Shown: positions 1-11,618 of the stretch, in pieces
How the letters are laid out: each line of letters opens with the position of its first letter
Position numbering within the stretch: the stretch's first letter is position 1
Origin: Gnetum montanum
Taxonomy: Eukaryota > Streptophyta > Gnetopsida > Gnetales > Gnetaceae
Direction: 5' to 3'
Assembly: GCA_015680685.1 (NCBI GenBank)
Contig: MNCI01027198.1
Coordinates: 22,497 to 86,496 of the forward strand
DNA: 64,000 bases
Made by a program: the position numbers and the translations under genes
Notes under the pieces: model-generated
Told to the model about the DNA's origin: nothing
Seen by the model: only the letters and a program-made list of their open reading frames with translations
The model's database searches: none

Positions 1-1402
1 GGAATTTGAAAAATTTATAATTCATATGGCCCTAATCTTGGTTTAAACCCCTAAAATCTCCAATGGCTGTTATTGTTGCTACTTCATGGTGTTCGGATCC
101 TCCATCGATGTGGCTTATTCAAGGGCATCATTGCCGATGATGAGCCTGTCGGATATAATGACGTCCCTGACATGGCTTGAAGGCGTTCTGTCTTGCCGCA
201 GAGGCTCTCCATACCACGTTCACATCTGCATCGGTGTTGTCGTCCTCCCTGCTGAATTCGTGGACTATCCAAAATCTAAATGATGACGATCAATGATACT
301 TGCAGAAGATGCAATAAGGCTGAGCTTGAATGCCGTGATGGCCGTGGTTGAAGGCGACTTGTTTGCGAACCAATCACCGCTGCAGTTCAATATTCTTTCC
401 ACATTTACTGATGGATGTGTGTCTCTTAATTTTATTTTACTTTCTCCTATTTCTTCCAGGAACCTACAAGAACCGACACATGTTTGAAGCAAGATTCATA
501 TGGAGCATCATCTGAAGCCATCGATTCAAACTGCCTCGGCACAATAGGGCCCTGTAAAACCGTAACTGACGATCACCACGAGGGAAGGCCCTGCAACTGC
601 AATTTGACTCTGCCGAATCGTGCTAGAGAAGAAAGGGGTTTTTTTGAATAACAACGTGCCCAAATAGACAGTTTCAATTCCTGTTTTTCCCCCAAAACTG
701 ACTTAGGGTTTCTTGTGTTTTTCTGTTTGGCTTTTCTGTGTTTTTTCTGTTTGTTTGACTATGCCCGTTGCTGACCTTTCTACGCCCACAACTGCGCACG
801 TCGCTGACCCTTCTACGCTACCGTTGTTCATCCATTCTATGCTGAATCCACCTTGAGATCGCCTCCAACATTTTATTCTTGATTTTTTGAAAAAGGAAAT
901 CAGCAACGTCAACGGATGAGGCGGTGTAGAGCGACGGTGGTGGAGACGTTTGATGGCTTGGCCGTGATTTTACAGTGGCCATGTATTTTCTAGTTACACC
1001 ACAGTCTTCTTTTCTCTCCACTAGTGTTGCATAATTTCCAAAACACTTGAGGTGTTGCTGATTTTTTTGATTAATTCTTATTTTACATGAAATTTCAAAT
1101 GTTGTCTTTTTAAGGATACAACTGAATTTCACAACCGAGATCTGCAACTTTGTGCCTATTATATAAATAATATACTCCCTTCCTTACTGATTTTACTATC
1201 TTCTGATCTTTGACAAGGGAATAATCCGGCACTTTCATCTTGTACCCAAAAGGCTTCAACATAAAATTTTTACCAGTAAATCAATCTTCTAAACTAAAAC
1301 ACCCATCAACCTTCAACACTAAGGCTGTACTTAACTTACAACCATAGATTCTTACAATTTTGAATAAAATATTTTAACTGTTCCATGGAATGGCCAAATG
1401 TG
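1..1402. other. Left flank, no recognised gene
   Basis: This stretch does not resemble any of the retroelements in the rest of the window. Only short unrecognised open frames of about 60-110 codons occur. Two spots look splice-like: a pyrimidine-rich tract ending in TTCCAG near 450-460 and AT-rich intron-like sequence at 1150-1380. It could be a remnant of a host gene or an older decayed repeat. No function is assigned. The boundary is where similarity to the 5' LTR of element E begins. Confidence 0.4.
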
Positions 1403-2263
1403 CCAACACATAGCATAGCCACCAATCCATGGAAGAAATCTACACTAGAGCTAATTGCAATTGCTAGAGGCCTTTGAAATGCTTTGGCTGGCTCTTCATG
1501 TTTGCTATGCTATGCTATGCTACGTAGCGTATCATAGCGTAGCAGCTGGCCTTAACTGCAATTTTCACTATGAGCGCTTGCCTAAAGATCATGTTGTCAA
1601 TTTGCAGCATTTACTATTGTGCGACGTGAAGCTTATGAACTTGCTGATCCTACATTCTGAGACACCCTTCATCATTCTTGTATCATCACTACACTGTGCT
1701 ACACTACATAGTGTAGCATAGTGTAGTAGCCAACAAAGCTTGCTTTTTGTTTGATTTGCTAATTTTCTAGTAAGAGGAGTTTTGCTGAAAGACTTGAAGT
1801 TGAGCAAAGCAACTAGTTTTGAAAGGCTGGATGTGCTTGTTAGGTGCATTTGAAATCACTAAGCGAGTTGGGTCTTTCTGTCTTACTCTTACTATGCTAT
1901 GCTATGCTGCATTGCATAGCATAGTGTGGCACTTCATCCTACAACTATTTTTTGAGGCTTGCTATGCTACATAGTGTAGCATAGCGTACCAACCTTATTG
2001 AATAGAAAACTTACTAAACTATTTTGCACAGCCTAAGCACCATCAACAACCCCATGCATCCCTTCTCAGTAGACTATCCGCTAGATGAACTACCCAGGTG
2101 GGTAGGCTGAAGAGTCTGTTAGGCCTGTCAACATTGGAAGTAGAAAATTTATTGAATTGGATAGTCAACTTAGAACATCCATCTCTTGAAGAACTGCCAT
2201 GATGCTGCCTAATTTCCAAGGACTGAGTGAAGCAAGAATGCCTTGAAAATTTAGGGTGTTTCA
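1403..2263 (-). repeat. Element E 3' LTR, truncated
   Basis: The segment resembles 45790-46655, the 5' LTR of the same element, including the same order of TATGCTATGC palindromes and the shared stretch before GCTAATTGCAATTG. It starts on the minus strand with TGAAACACCC at 2263, next to a polypurine tract. The 5' LTR is about 1.8 kb and this copy is only about 0.86 kb. The part equivalent to 44849-45790, which holds the TATA box and the PBS-proximal end, is missing and replaced by unrelated sequence. Confidence 0.8.
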
Positions 2264-2277
2264 TTGGCCCTTCTTTG
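2264..2277 (-). other. Polypurine tract of element E
   Basis: Read on the minus strand this is a purine-rich run, AAAGAAGGGCCAA, directly before the TGAAACACC start of the LTR. The same layout is at 10157 (C), 42690 (A) and 55053 (D). It would prime plus-strand DNA synthesis and it fixes the orientation of E as minus. Confidence 0.75.
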
Positions 2278-3604
2278 TGAACGCCTAGAGTATGGACCTG
2301 AGAGACATCAACAAAGAATATGAAACATCACAAAAGAAAAAACACTAACATTGTTCTATGGTGATCACCAAGATGTCACTTAGCTATGCTTGAGAGTGTT
2401 ACATTGGTTTCGCAGGGGAGAGGGAAGGGCTAAGTGGGAATAAAGGAGGTTCAAAAAAATGATAAAGATGAAATGTAGCAGAATCCCTCATCGAAGTGCT
2501 TGTGAGGGAGTTGTTTGTGTGTTCATCTTTGCTTTTACTGACCTTTGAACTTTCATCGAAAAGCTTGGAGAGGGTGGTTATGAAATAGCTTACATGCCAT
2601 TTTTAAGGCACGTTTTTCTTTGTTTTTTATTTTGTGCACATGAGCTTTTGCTCTCTTTTCTTTTGTTGTTTTGTCGTTTACATTTGTGAACAACCTTGTT
2701 ATAGGATAGGTGTTTTTTTCCTAGGATGAGTTGTGTTACATACATATGGGGCTTTAACCTGCCTATAGATGCTTTCCATGCAGTGAGCTATGTTACGCAC
2801 ATCATGCACTTTGCATTTGGGCAAACGGGAGGGCTTAACAAGTGTTAGGAAAAGCTTGTAAAAGAGGTGAGAGAGTAGAAATTATAAGTGCAAGGGATGA
2901 GGTAAAGGAAAGGATAGGATGTGCACTTTGAAGTAGCTAAGCTAATCAAGACAACCACCTTGTAATGCTATAGCATTTGCTGCCATGGTGAGATGCACCT
3001 TCGACTGATGCCCCTCTGGTACGTACCCTACAAACATAATAGAGAGTAAACTAGAAGAAACAACCATGATGCAAAATGAAGGCAAGGTCCCTGATTTCTA
3101 TAGACGTTGTTGAAGCTCTAGACATCTTTTCTGGTGTATGATGTCCAAACTAGGAAGGCCAGTAGTGGCCTTGGTAGCATCAGTGTGGAGGAGCTAGCAT
3201 CGAAGGAGCTGGGAGTTGCTGTGAGTGCGGATGCCCAAGAATCCCCGCCAAAGGTAAGCATTCTTAGTTCAGCTATGAGATTGGCTAACCAATAGTTGAA
3301 TGTCTCTTGATCTCGAATACTGGTGGGGGCTGGATTTTAACAATATTGTAGCTGGGCCACAATACTACTGGAACTCTAACAGCAAACGCTAACCAGGAAA
3401 GCTACTACCAAGGCGATGAGCCATGGTGGCAGTAGGTCTGGAGGGTTAGCGTGATGTCGTATGACATCTCTGGATGATCAACAAGATGCAAAGAGTGATG
3501 GTGTTGCATATGTTCCAGAGGGTGTTCCCATGGCATTATAAACTACATTCTAGAACTGAAACATCCCACCCTATGTCAGCACTATGCATGCCCATTTTTT
3601 GTGT
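2278..3604 (-). other. Element E 3' untranslated region
   Basis: No coding frame is supported. The segment resembles, in reverse complement, the region 41760-42690 of element A. Examples are the GAGGGAYTC..CATCGAAGTGCT block near 2485-2510 and the TAGGATAGGTGTTT block near 2703. It is the non-coding stretch between integrase and the 3' LTR. Confidence 0.6.
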
Positions 3605-3790
3605 ACTAGTGTAGATGCATGTTGAGGACATGCCGCGAATCTAGTTTAAGGTCCTGGTAGACCATGCTATGCTAGTTTAAGATCCTAGTAGACCATTTCT
3701 GTACTGGTTTAAGGTCCCAACAGACTGTATGTGTTGATTTAACATCATAGCGAACACCTACACTATGCTAGGGTTACATGCAAGGTCGCC
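3605..3790. repeat. Degenerate tandem repeats with CTAGTTTAAG core (element E)
   Basis: Several imperfect copies of a unit of roughly 35-40 bp containing GCTAGTTTAAGRTCCTRGTA and a following GACCAT. Equivalent arrays follow the integrase stop in A (41317-41720), C (11190-11610) and D (56280-56635). In E the array runs straight into intron-like sequence of the antisense gene, because the whole RT-to-integrase block is deleted. Confidence 0.65.
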
Positions 3791-4132
3791 TAGACTGCCA
3801 TCGTTGTGGCTATCATTACCACAGACGCTTGGACAATTTAAGTTTCTTGGCGTGCAAATAGCATAGTGTGGATCCCTTAGGAGGGTTTGGCCATGTATGA
3901 TATGATAGTGTGACACATGTTTTGTTAGGGTGTAATGTTAATCACTTTGTTAGGTTTAATTGCTCTATTGCTATGCTAAGCTATCTTTGCTATGCTATTG
4001 CCTTTGTGTTTTTGCTATGCTATGTGTATGAAGAGAATTAGTGCTATGCTATTTGGTAAAGTTCTAGTGTTGCTATGCCATGTGTAGATCACACTTAGAC
4101 ATGATTCTAACATTTGCTATTATGTTGTGCAG

Positions 4133-7100
4133 GGTAGCTCTAAGGACAATTTTAATTGTCCTAGAAATTGTAGGGGTCTTGTGCTGCATGAGCGGGACAG
4201 TGGCTAATGTTCCTCCTTTCCATACATGTGTGGGGGATGAAGTGGTTTGGTTTCGAGAGGGGGTGCAAGAGTTTCTACAATTCCTCCTCCAATGCTTTAG
4301 TGTGATCGTTTGGTCACACCTAGCGGAGGAGGTAGCAGCCACCATAATAGAAAGCCTGTTGCCTGGGACAAAATGGGGTATTCTAAGATATTTGATTGAT
4401 GGGGAAATCAGTAGTAGGTGGGGAGAAGGATCCAGTCAATGCCCCAAAAATTTGAGATGTTTGGCTTGGATCTAGGATTGCCTGAGTATAACTGCTACCA
4501 TCTCTATAACACTTTTTTTATTGCATGTCATAATGGAATGTGCTTCCAAAACCCACCAAGAACTATCTACAGTGCTGGGGGGTGAGTTGTGTAGCTGCAT
4601 TTTGCTACGCTATGCAACATTTGCTATGCCAACCAAATGTTAATGACATGTTTTTTCTTTTTATTACTAGGTTTTACATCAACGAGGAGGGGCTTCATGG
4701 TGATAGGGATGTGTTGAGCCTAGCACAAATGGCACTACGAGAGTTTTCTTTTGCTAATAATATGTGCATAGGTGTGATAGGCCAGTGCGGGGGTGAGTAC
4801 CATACCTACCCAACCCAGTATCCCAAACTCTACAATAGATGCAAGGATTCTAATTTGTTGAATGAGGGATGGACACCTTTTAAAACAATCACCATTGAAG
4901 ATGTCTTAGTTAGTCTTCCGTCATTCCCATTACCGTAGAAGCCTAGTGAGCTAAGTAGTAGTTACTGCATGTCTGAGTGTCATTGCTATTTTTTTTGTTT
5001 TTATGCTAATTGCTTCTGTGTAAACTGATATAGGGGCAAAGAATTCCTAGGAGGTGATGGTGATAACCACTAGGAGCTAGGAGGAAAACATCTACTTCAA
5101 GTATGGAGAAGTAGATGAGAGCCAATGCTGGATATGCAGTGTGGCCTTGGAATCCCTACTTAGGCACATCCAAAATGTTGGTCTCATGAATTTGTTCCTA
5201 GCCCCAAATCCAAGCGTCCCTACCACTGAGATGCTTGCCCTAGCCAACTTCTTTTCCAATAGGGTAGACTACCTCTACATGCATGTACACGGTGTGTAGG
5301 TGGTCATTGAAATCAATGACCAGCTATTCATAGACCTTTTCAGTGTCCCTGCTAATGGCATCCTCATAGGGTCAAAGACCAAGAAGGAGATAAACATTTA
5401 GAAGGAGTACATTGAGGAGTGGCTAGGGGTTGCCAAAGAGTGAAAGGGGATTTCCATTGAGAAGGTCAATATGAGACTTGCCAAAGAGGTTTATCTCATC
5501 TTCCGATCTCGCACATTCCCCCAGCTACTTTCCCAAGGAAAGATCCTTGGATTTAGTAGGCTTGGGTGATGCGGGAGGTCATGGAGAAAGGGGCTTGCTA
5601 CAATTGAGCTAGGTTTTTGTGCAAGGTCCTGTAGACTAAAATCATCAGGCTCCATAAAAAGTAGGAGTCCCATTTCAATGTGCACTATGCCTTTTACATA
5701 GCCTTCTTGCGGCATTTCATGGAGTTTTTGGTAGTCGATGAGAACGGATCCTAGGTAATGTGAAATTGCAATCAAATTTTCAAACCATGGATCTACCAAA
5801 TCCTCTAGACCACTTGAGACCAAGATCCCCTAGAAGCTATTGGGGAGTCATTCTCTATGATGACTAGGGATCAGGTGGTCCACAAATTTTGTGGACAAGA
5901 CAACGTAGGAGAGGCAACCCCTACTACATCCAGTAGCGTATCGTAGGGGAAATGTCTGATTGCCAGAACGGTAGCCACCAAGATGTGGTGAAAGAGGCCT
6001 TAACTAGCTAAGGAGACCCTCTACATAGAAGTGGAAGAGAGGCGAAAATCGTGGTTCAATTTACATAGGACCCAACCCCCCATTGGTAAATGCTTTCGCC
6101 TATGTCTACTTCCTTGCCTACTTTGTTAATGCCTGCTACGCTATGCTACGCTATGTAGCGTAGCATAGTGTAGCACATACTTTAAGCTAACTTGATTTAT
6201 GCTAATGCAAATATGTTCTTTTTAATGCTAGTGGAAGAAGAAGAAGAAGAAGAAGAAGAAGGTGATGAAGAGGTGTTGGCCCCCAAAATGGTGGTGACAA
6301 ATAAAGACATAGAGTCCCCAGTCTCAGAGGATAGGGCCTCGGTCAAGAAGGAAAGAGCTCCTATCTCTAAGGAAGGGGCTCTTGTTATTAAGGAAAATCC
6401 TCCTACTCATGAGAAGGACATTTTTGGAGATGAAGAGGAGTCTTCTATGGGTGAGGAAGATGCTACTGCCTCAAAAGGAAAGGCTCTAGCAAATAAAGAG
6501 AAAGCTCGCATCGACCTAGGAGGGACTTCTACTAAGAATGCTGTCATCATCTTGAGTCAAAAAGAAAGGGAACTACAATTAGATGCTTTTGAGTTTAACA
6601 ATATATTTACCTTATTACAGTTCATCTCAGTCATTGCTACCATGTTTAGTTATATGACAGACACCATTGCTAATGTTGTAGGACCCCCTCTGATTCGCGT
6701 GGAACCATGGGCCAAGACACTTGACAAGTTCACGTTTATGCAAGGGGTCATCGATGACATGATCAGCCATCTTAGATAGGTTGATCCTAAAGTGGGTAAG
6801 TAGCTATGCTAGGCACTTTCATATTGCTACGCTAGATGCATTAAGTTTGCTAACCCTTCTACACTAATGTGACTGATGTGATCTTTGTGTGATTACACCC
6901 TCTTAACTCAAATGAGACCCAACACAACCTTTGAAGGTTGATGCCATGTCTACATTCCTGCCCGAAGTGGCCAAGGTACCTCATCGTGTATATGATGAGG
7001 CTAGAAAATGCTCTTTGCACTCAGCATGCTCCTTGTGGGAGTGTTGGAGTGTCAATGAGGACTTGTGGAAATGGGTCCAAAAGAATGAAAAGGATAAGGC

Positions 7101-7948
7101 TGAACTGAGCACCAAGGTGGTAAACCTCAAATCGAGAAATGAATTCCTCATAGCCCATGATACTAATGATAGCAATTGGCACACAACTATGATAGATTAT
7201 GCTAGATATTGGATAGTCGTGTGATAGAACAATGAAGCCACCTGAGAAATAATAGAACAACGAATGTAGATAAACGTGTTTGCCTAGAAGAATCAAGATT
7301 GGAAAGATTACAATACCAAAGTTTACAAGTGGGGGCGGTCGCAAAAAAACCATAAGCACATGTAGAAACTGGAACATGTCACCTACTGCAAACTATACAA
7401 AGATGCTTTTGTGGAGGCATTTACTTACAAAGTATTCGTAAATGCCATTAGCACTTTTGAGGCCTATAACAAGTTCAAGGAGCAAGTAAAGGTCACTGAA
7501 ACTCCTAAACGGGAATTGGATCTTCCCATAGGTGAAACTGTTACCACCTCCTTTTCTTCGGGACTGTCAATATGGACGGTCTTCAAAAATGAGAAAGCTG
7601 CTATAGACACTGAACCAAGAAATAGGCATTGGGCTAATATCACATAGGAGAAGGTTTGGCACTACCTTGGCCTCGGTTTAAATCACATACCCTTCGAGAC
7701 AGACATAGGGCCATCTCAAGTTAGTCACCTTCCACTGTGTTAATGCTTGTGCTCTGTTCTAGCTTGCATGAGTTGGCCTAGCTGACTATTTCACCTTTAG
7801 GATGTAGGTTCTAGGTGAAGATGGAAAGCCCAGAGAGGGCAGGAATGAAGAGGCAGTAGAGGATAATGCAGGAGAAGGTGATGTAGGAGGGGATGATGTA
7901 GGAGCAAATGATGTGGGCAAAGATGATGTAGATGAAGATAACCCATGA
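4133..7948 (+). pseudogene. Antisense accessory gene of element E (FCP1/HAD-like), 5'-truncated
   Basis: This gene opposes E's gag-pol. Exon 2 starts after a GTGCAG acceptor (4131-4132) and ends at a GTGAGT donor at 4582. Its product has a hydrophobic strand with VLEIVGVLC, then WFREGVQEFLQFLL and VIVWSHL, then FQNPP; this is the order of the FCP1/NIF-type HAD fold. The first catalytic Asp is Glu here. Later exons start at about 4671, 5034 and 6232. They encode an unrecognised central region, a Glu-rich run from a GAA repeat (6237-6261), a charged region, a coiled-coil-like segment (6931-7224 and 7411-7647) and an acidic tail ending at TGA 7946-7948. Exon 1 and the promoter are missing: sequence from about 3790 to 4132 resembles intron 1 of copy A. 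A frameshift near 4470 and several stops show it is dead. Host function is unknown. Confidence 0.75.
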
Positions 7949-8084
7949 TAGCATGGGATGTTTTTGAAATTTTGAATATTTTTGTAGAATTTTTGCAAAC
8001 ATTGGAAAATGTTTAATGAAGGAAGAAAACATTTGAATGAAAATTGGTTTTATGCTATGCAATGTTTTTGTTTTTGATGTTTTA

Positions 8085-8262
8085 GTTTTAGGCCATTTCG
8101 GGCCCCTAGTACTTTAGGTCGTTTTGGGCCATCATTAGTTTTAGGCCATTTCGAGCCATAGCGTAGCATAGTTTTAGGCCATTTCGGGCCATAGTGTAGC
8201 ATAGTTTTAGGCCATTTTGGGCCATGGTATAGAATAGTTTTAGGCCATTTCAGGCTGATAAG
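8085..8262. repeat. Tandem repeats with TTTTAGGCCATTTCGGGCC (element E)
   Basis: About five units of roughly 34-45 bp lie just 3' of the antisense gene. Each has TTTTAGGCCATTTCGGGCC, and several are followed by ATAGYGTAGCATAG. The same core occurs at the equivalent place in A (31919-32240) and C (16283-16350), and upstream of the gene in D (60415-60435). Confidence 0.85.
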
Positions 8263-8389
8263 GGTGTTACAGGGATGATACACTAACATTTTAGAGGATG
8301 ACATATTAATACCTACCGTAGAAGGATAAATGCAAAAAAAGGTGGTAAATGTACAAGGGATGCTAACTGGGCAAGGAGTAGTGGGGTTG

Positions 8390-8818
8390 CTATGCTAGGC
8401 ATAGCTACTTCTTGATCCATCATGGAGCAGGCAAGGTGTAAGGTCGAGACACTTTACTTCAACCTTCACCTACGTCATTGTCCTCCACTTGGAAGGGTAA
8501 CTCAGTTCACAAATTTTCATTTTTTGAACTGCCATGCTCAGCTAGTTTTCTGGCCGAATGGTTAGTATTTATAGAGATGGATGCTTCACTCTAAGAGGTT
8601 CATGACCTCTAAGCCCTGTTCCATATCCACGTTGTTGATAGCTTGTGTTGCTACCTCGTCGCCATGGATTACCACCTCCCTACCTACATAGGGTGATGGA
8701 TCTCCTGATGGATGGATGAAGAGATAGCCCTAAGTTGCACTAATCATGACCTCCCCAAGATCAAGTTAAACCCAAGCATCTCTTCAACCACGATGAACAT
8801 TGTGTTTGTGGGGAATTG
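8390..8818 (-). pseudogene. Element E protease region, 3' part
   Basis: On the minus strand this resembles 31480-31870 of element A: the end of the retropepsin-like domain and the following GTTACCCTTCCAAG block. It is the distal half of E's protease. The proximal half is at 22621-22942, split off by insertion of element C. Stops are present. Its product would have been part of the gag-protease polyprotein that matures particle proteins. Confidence 0.7.
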
Positions 8819-8823
8819 GTCCC
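8819..8823. other. Target site duplication of element C, left copy
   Basis: GTCCC directly left of the LTR end, identical to 22616-22620 on the other side of element C. A perfect 5-bp duplication is the hallmark of integrase-mediated insertion and proves that 8824-22615 is one element. Confidence 0.9.
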
Positions 8824-10156
8824 TATACCATCTGAAATCGTCGGTCTCTAGCTGGAAGGAAACAGAGATCATGGGATCATCGGACACGCACAGAAGACCC
8901 TACCTTTGCCTGAGGGTGAGCTGGAATGAATAAAGGAAGAGTACCTTGGGTGGTCCGCACGCGGATCAAACAAGAATTTCCCTAAACGTACACCGAAGTG
9001 CTATACACTAGGTTATACATAAACGACGTAACAAGCGTGGATCAGAGCGTAAATAGTGTAATGGATGCAAACAACGCGTAGATGTAAACAAACGTAAATA
9101 GAGTAAATGCAACAATTAATGAAAATAGTAAATGATTTTGGGAAGAAAATGTAACAATGGCATTACAGAATGAAAGTACAATGCACCGGTCTAACGCAGT
9201 TGTGACTGGGACACAAGGCGGATGAAAAGCCCTGGTGGATGCAAGGATGACTGGTTCACACTGTAGGCACAGTGTAGATGCTATTTGCTCAGTGTACAGG
9301 GTTTTCTAGCATACAGGGTTTTGTGCTATGGTTCGCAACATCTCCACTCTTTGGTGTGCTCTGAATGTTTTGCCAACCAACCATGATCTAGTGAAAAATG
9401 GGTTTTTTATATATGTTTTTGAGGTTAGACTCGGGTTGGGCGACACGTGGTGCGTTGACTGGGTGCAAAAGCGTAAAATTTACAAGTGTACAATATGTTA
9501 CATTTGCTGGGCATATAGGCTGGGCATATACACTATGTCTAGCAAGCGTAGACTCTGGGCGTATACGATGGATGTGCTGGGCATATACGCTGGGGAGTAT
9601 ACATTGATGGACGCGGGCATATACGCTAGGCATATATGCTGATAATGGCTGGGCGTATATGCTGGGGTGTATACGCTGATGGATGCGGGCGTATACGCTG
9701 GGGCGTATACACTGATGGTCATTGCCTTGTGCCAAATCTTGCTTTGTAGTGCTGTTTTCATGCCGTCTTTGGGGATTTCATGTCGGGCGTATACATCTGT
9801 TGTACCTGCCGAGTGTACATGTGAGGCATGCAGGCTGGACGTGTACGATGAGCATATACACTGAGAATGTCAGGTGTATATGCTGGGGGTGTATGCTAGA
9901 CATCTACACTGGGCGTAGACGCTGTGAACTTGAGCGTATATGCCTAGCGTATATGCTGAGAATATACCCTTGGGCATATACGCTGGGGCTGCATACTTGG
10001 GCATATACTCTAAGACTGCATAGTTAGTGAAAATTTAAGCATTTTGGTCTTCGAAGTTACCATGTGTGACACCCGATGTAGCTGCAGTCATCTGTGGATC
10101 CCAGGGACCTGCTCGGTGTTGGAAAAGTACTGAGCTCCAAATTTTGTGGTGTTTCA
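8824..10156 (-). repeat. Element C 3' LTR
   Basis: Matches 21324-22615 along its length: GGTCTCYAGCTGGAAGG near one end, a TATA-like TTTTATATAT at 9405-9414, a dense array of GCGTATACGC-type palindromes at 9498-10020, and ATTTTGTGGTG at the other end. The minus-strand start is TGAAACACC at 10156. The outer terminus at 8824 reads TATACC where the other LTR has TGTACC, so one terminal base has mutated. Confidence 0.9.
9498..10020. repeat. GCGTATACGC palindrome array (element C 3' LTR)
   Basis: Dozens of close variants of GGGCGTATACGCTG are spaced irregularly by about 10-35 bp. The core GCGTATACGC is its own reverse complement. The array makes spurious open frames on both strands rich in Tyr and Ala. 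The matching array is at 21955-22475. Confidence 0.85.
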
Positions 10157-10172
10157 TTGGCCCCTCTTTTTT
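10157..10172 (-). other. Polypurine tract of element C
   Basis: Reads AAAAAAGAGGGGCCAA on the minus strand, directly before the TGAAACACC start of the 3' LTR. It supports the minus orientation and the LTR boundary. Confidence 0.85.
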
Positions 10173-11189
10173 GACGTTTGGAGGAATTGACCTGAGAAGC
10201 GTTGACAAAGAAGTGCAAAATACCACAAGCAACTAGATAGAGACCCTGTTCATTGCCACTTGACTAGACATCATCGCACCGTGTTCAGTAGTACATGGAA
10301 TTAGGAAAGTGGGATTTGTAACTGGTAGGAGAGTGGGACTAGTAAATGCCCAAGGGATTGTGCTTAGTGAAATGGTGATGCTCTGGTGTGTGTCATGCTG
10401 ATCCTTGTCAATAGCCATTATTTAGCAGACTTGGAATCTAGACATGTGATAAGCATCCTTTGGTGGGACAAGACTCTTAATTAGTGTCCAAGAGATTTTG
10501 TTGGCAAGGCCAAAGCTACGTGATGATGTGTTGCATTCTTTGGAGGAACAGGGCCCTTCTTTGGGGGAACCTGTTGGCGGAGAGCTAAAGCCATGCAACT
10601 GGATATTTCCAGATTATTTTTGACATGAGTACTTGGTTTCAAGACAACTGCCTTCCCACCTAGGGCTTACATGGGAAGGGCCAGAGTATTTTTTTTAAAC
10701 TTTTCCTTTGATTTTGTACTCATGCTCAAGTGCTGTGTTGTGTGTTGCACCTCCTTTAAAGTGTTATAGTGTGCAACAACATGCATGAAGTTTTGAATGC
10801 ACTGGGTGTGGCAAAGGTGTGGCTGAGTAGAGTGTGTCAGTGAATAGATAGAGAATGTGTTGGGAGATGGGGATGTACTAGCGAATGGTTTGATTTAGTC
10901 TTGCCATGTGTGCTGTGAACATTGCCTCGCCTTGCTGCTTTTGACAAAATGCATTCTTGTGCGAAACTTCCAAGTGTCATCCTACAAACATAACTCCAAG
11001 GAGACAAGAAAACAATGAGTGAATAAGCGAGCTTAGACTTAAATAGCTACTGATAGAACAAAGACATTGGAGGTGATTTCAGGCACTGTATATAAATGGC
11101 AGCAACATTGGTAGGATTGTCTGATGGCAGGTGATGCAGTGATTTTGATGACTGAATGTGGCCGCAAACTGTTGAACTGCAGATGATCT
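10173..11189 (-). other. Element C 3' untranslated region
   Basis: No supported coding frame. It occupies the place of the A segment 41760-42690 and the E segment 2278-3604, between integrase-proximal repeats and the polypurine tract. Confidence 0.6.
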
Positions 11190-11610
11190 TGCTAGTGTAT
11201 GGTGTTGGCGGACTATCATGGGTTAGTTTCATGTCATAACCCATTGGACATTGCCCATTTAGCGTCGTGGTGGACATTGCATTGCCAGTTTCTAGTCTTA
11301 GCGGACCATGAAGAGGCAAACCAGTTTATAGTCTTAGCAGACTCTAGCGAATGTGACCGTAGCAGTTTACTTGTCATGTCAGATGGGTGCTAGTTTATCA
11401 TTATCACAGACACTGTGTGGTATTAGTTTAGCATCATGATGCCGGGACTAGCTGCAGTATCAATTTTACGTCATAATCCAGAACTGTTATGTGGTATCAT
11501 TTTATCGTCATGATTCCAGAACGAGCTGTGGTATCAGTTTTAAGTCATAACCCAGGACTGTTCTATGGTATCACTTTACCATCATGACTCTAGGACTCGC
11601 ACGTACATGA
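11190..11610. repeat. Degenerate repeats after integrase (element C)
   Basis: Repeated units of roughly 40-60 bp carry TAGTTTATCATCATGA or CAGTTTTAAGTCATAA and a following CAGGACT or CAGAACT. They are the C equivalent of the post-integrase arrays in A, D and E, with a diverged core. Confidence 0.6.
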
Positions 11611-11618
11611 GCTTGTAC

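Noticed and set aside
1455-1721. Conserved ORF pair (also 45854-46120) as a small gene
   Set aside because: Conservation is explained by both being LTR sequence of element E; no start-site or codon-level preference is visible.
6237-6261. GAA microsatellite as a regulatory element
   Set aside because: It lies inside the Glu-rich start of exon 5 of the accessory gene and is most simply a coding repeat.
9388-10027. Open frames on both strands rich in Tyr, Ala, Ile and Pro
   Set aside because: They are products of the GCGTATACGC palindrome array, with no conserved protein between the two LTR copies beyond the DNA repeat.
8824-10156. Solo LTR
   Set aside because: It is adjacent to a polypurine tract and pairs with 21324-22615, and the pair is flanked by GTCCC on both sides, so it is the 3' LTR of C.
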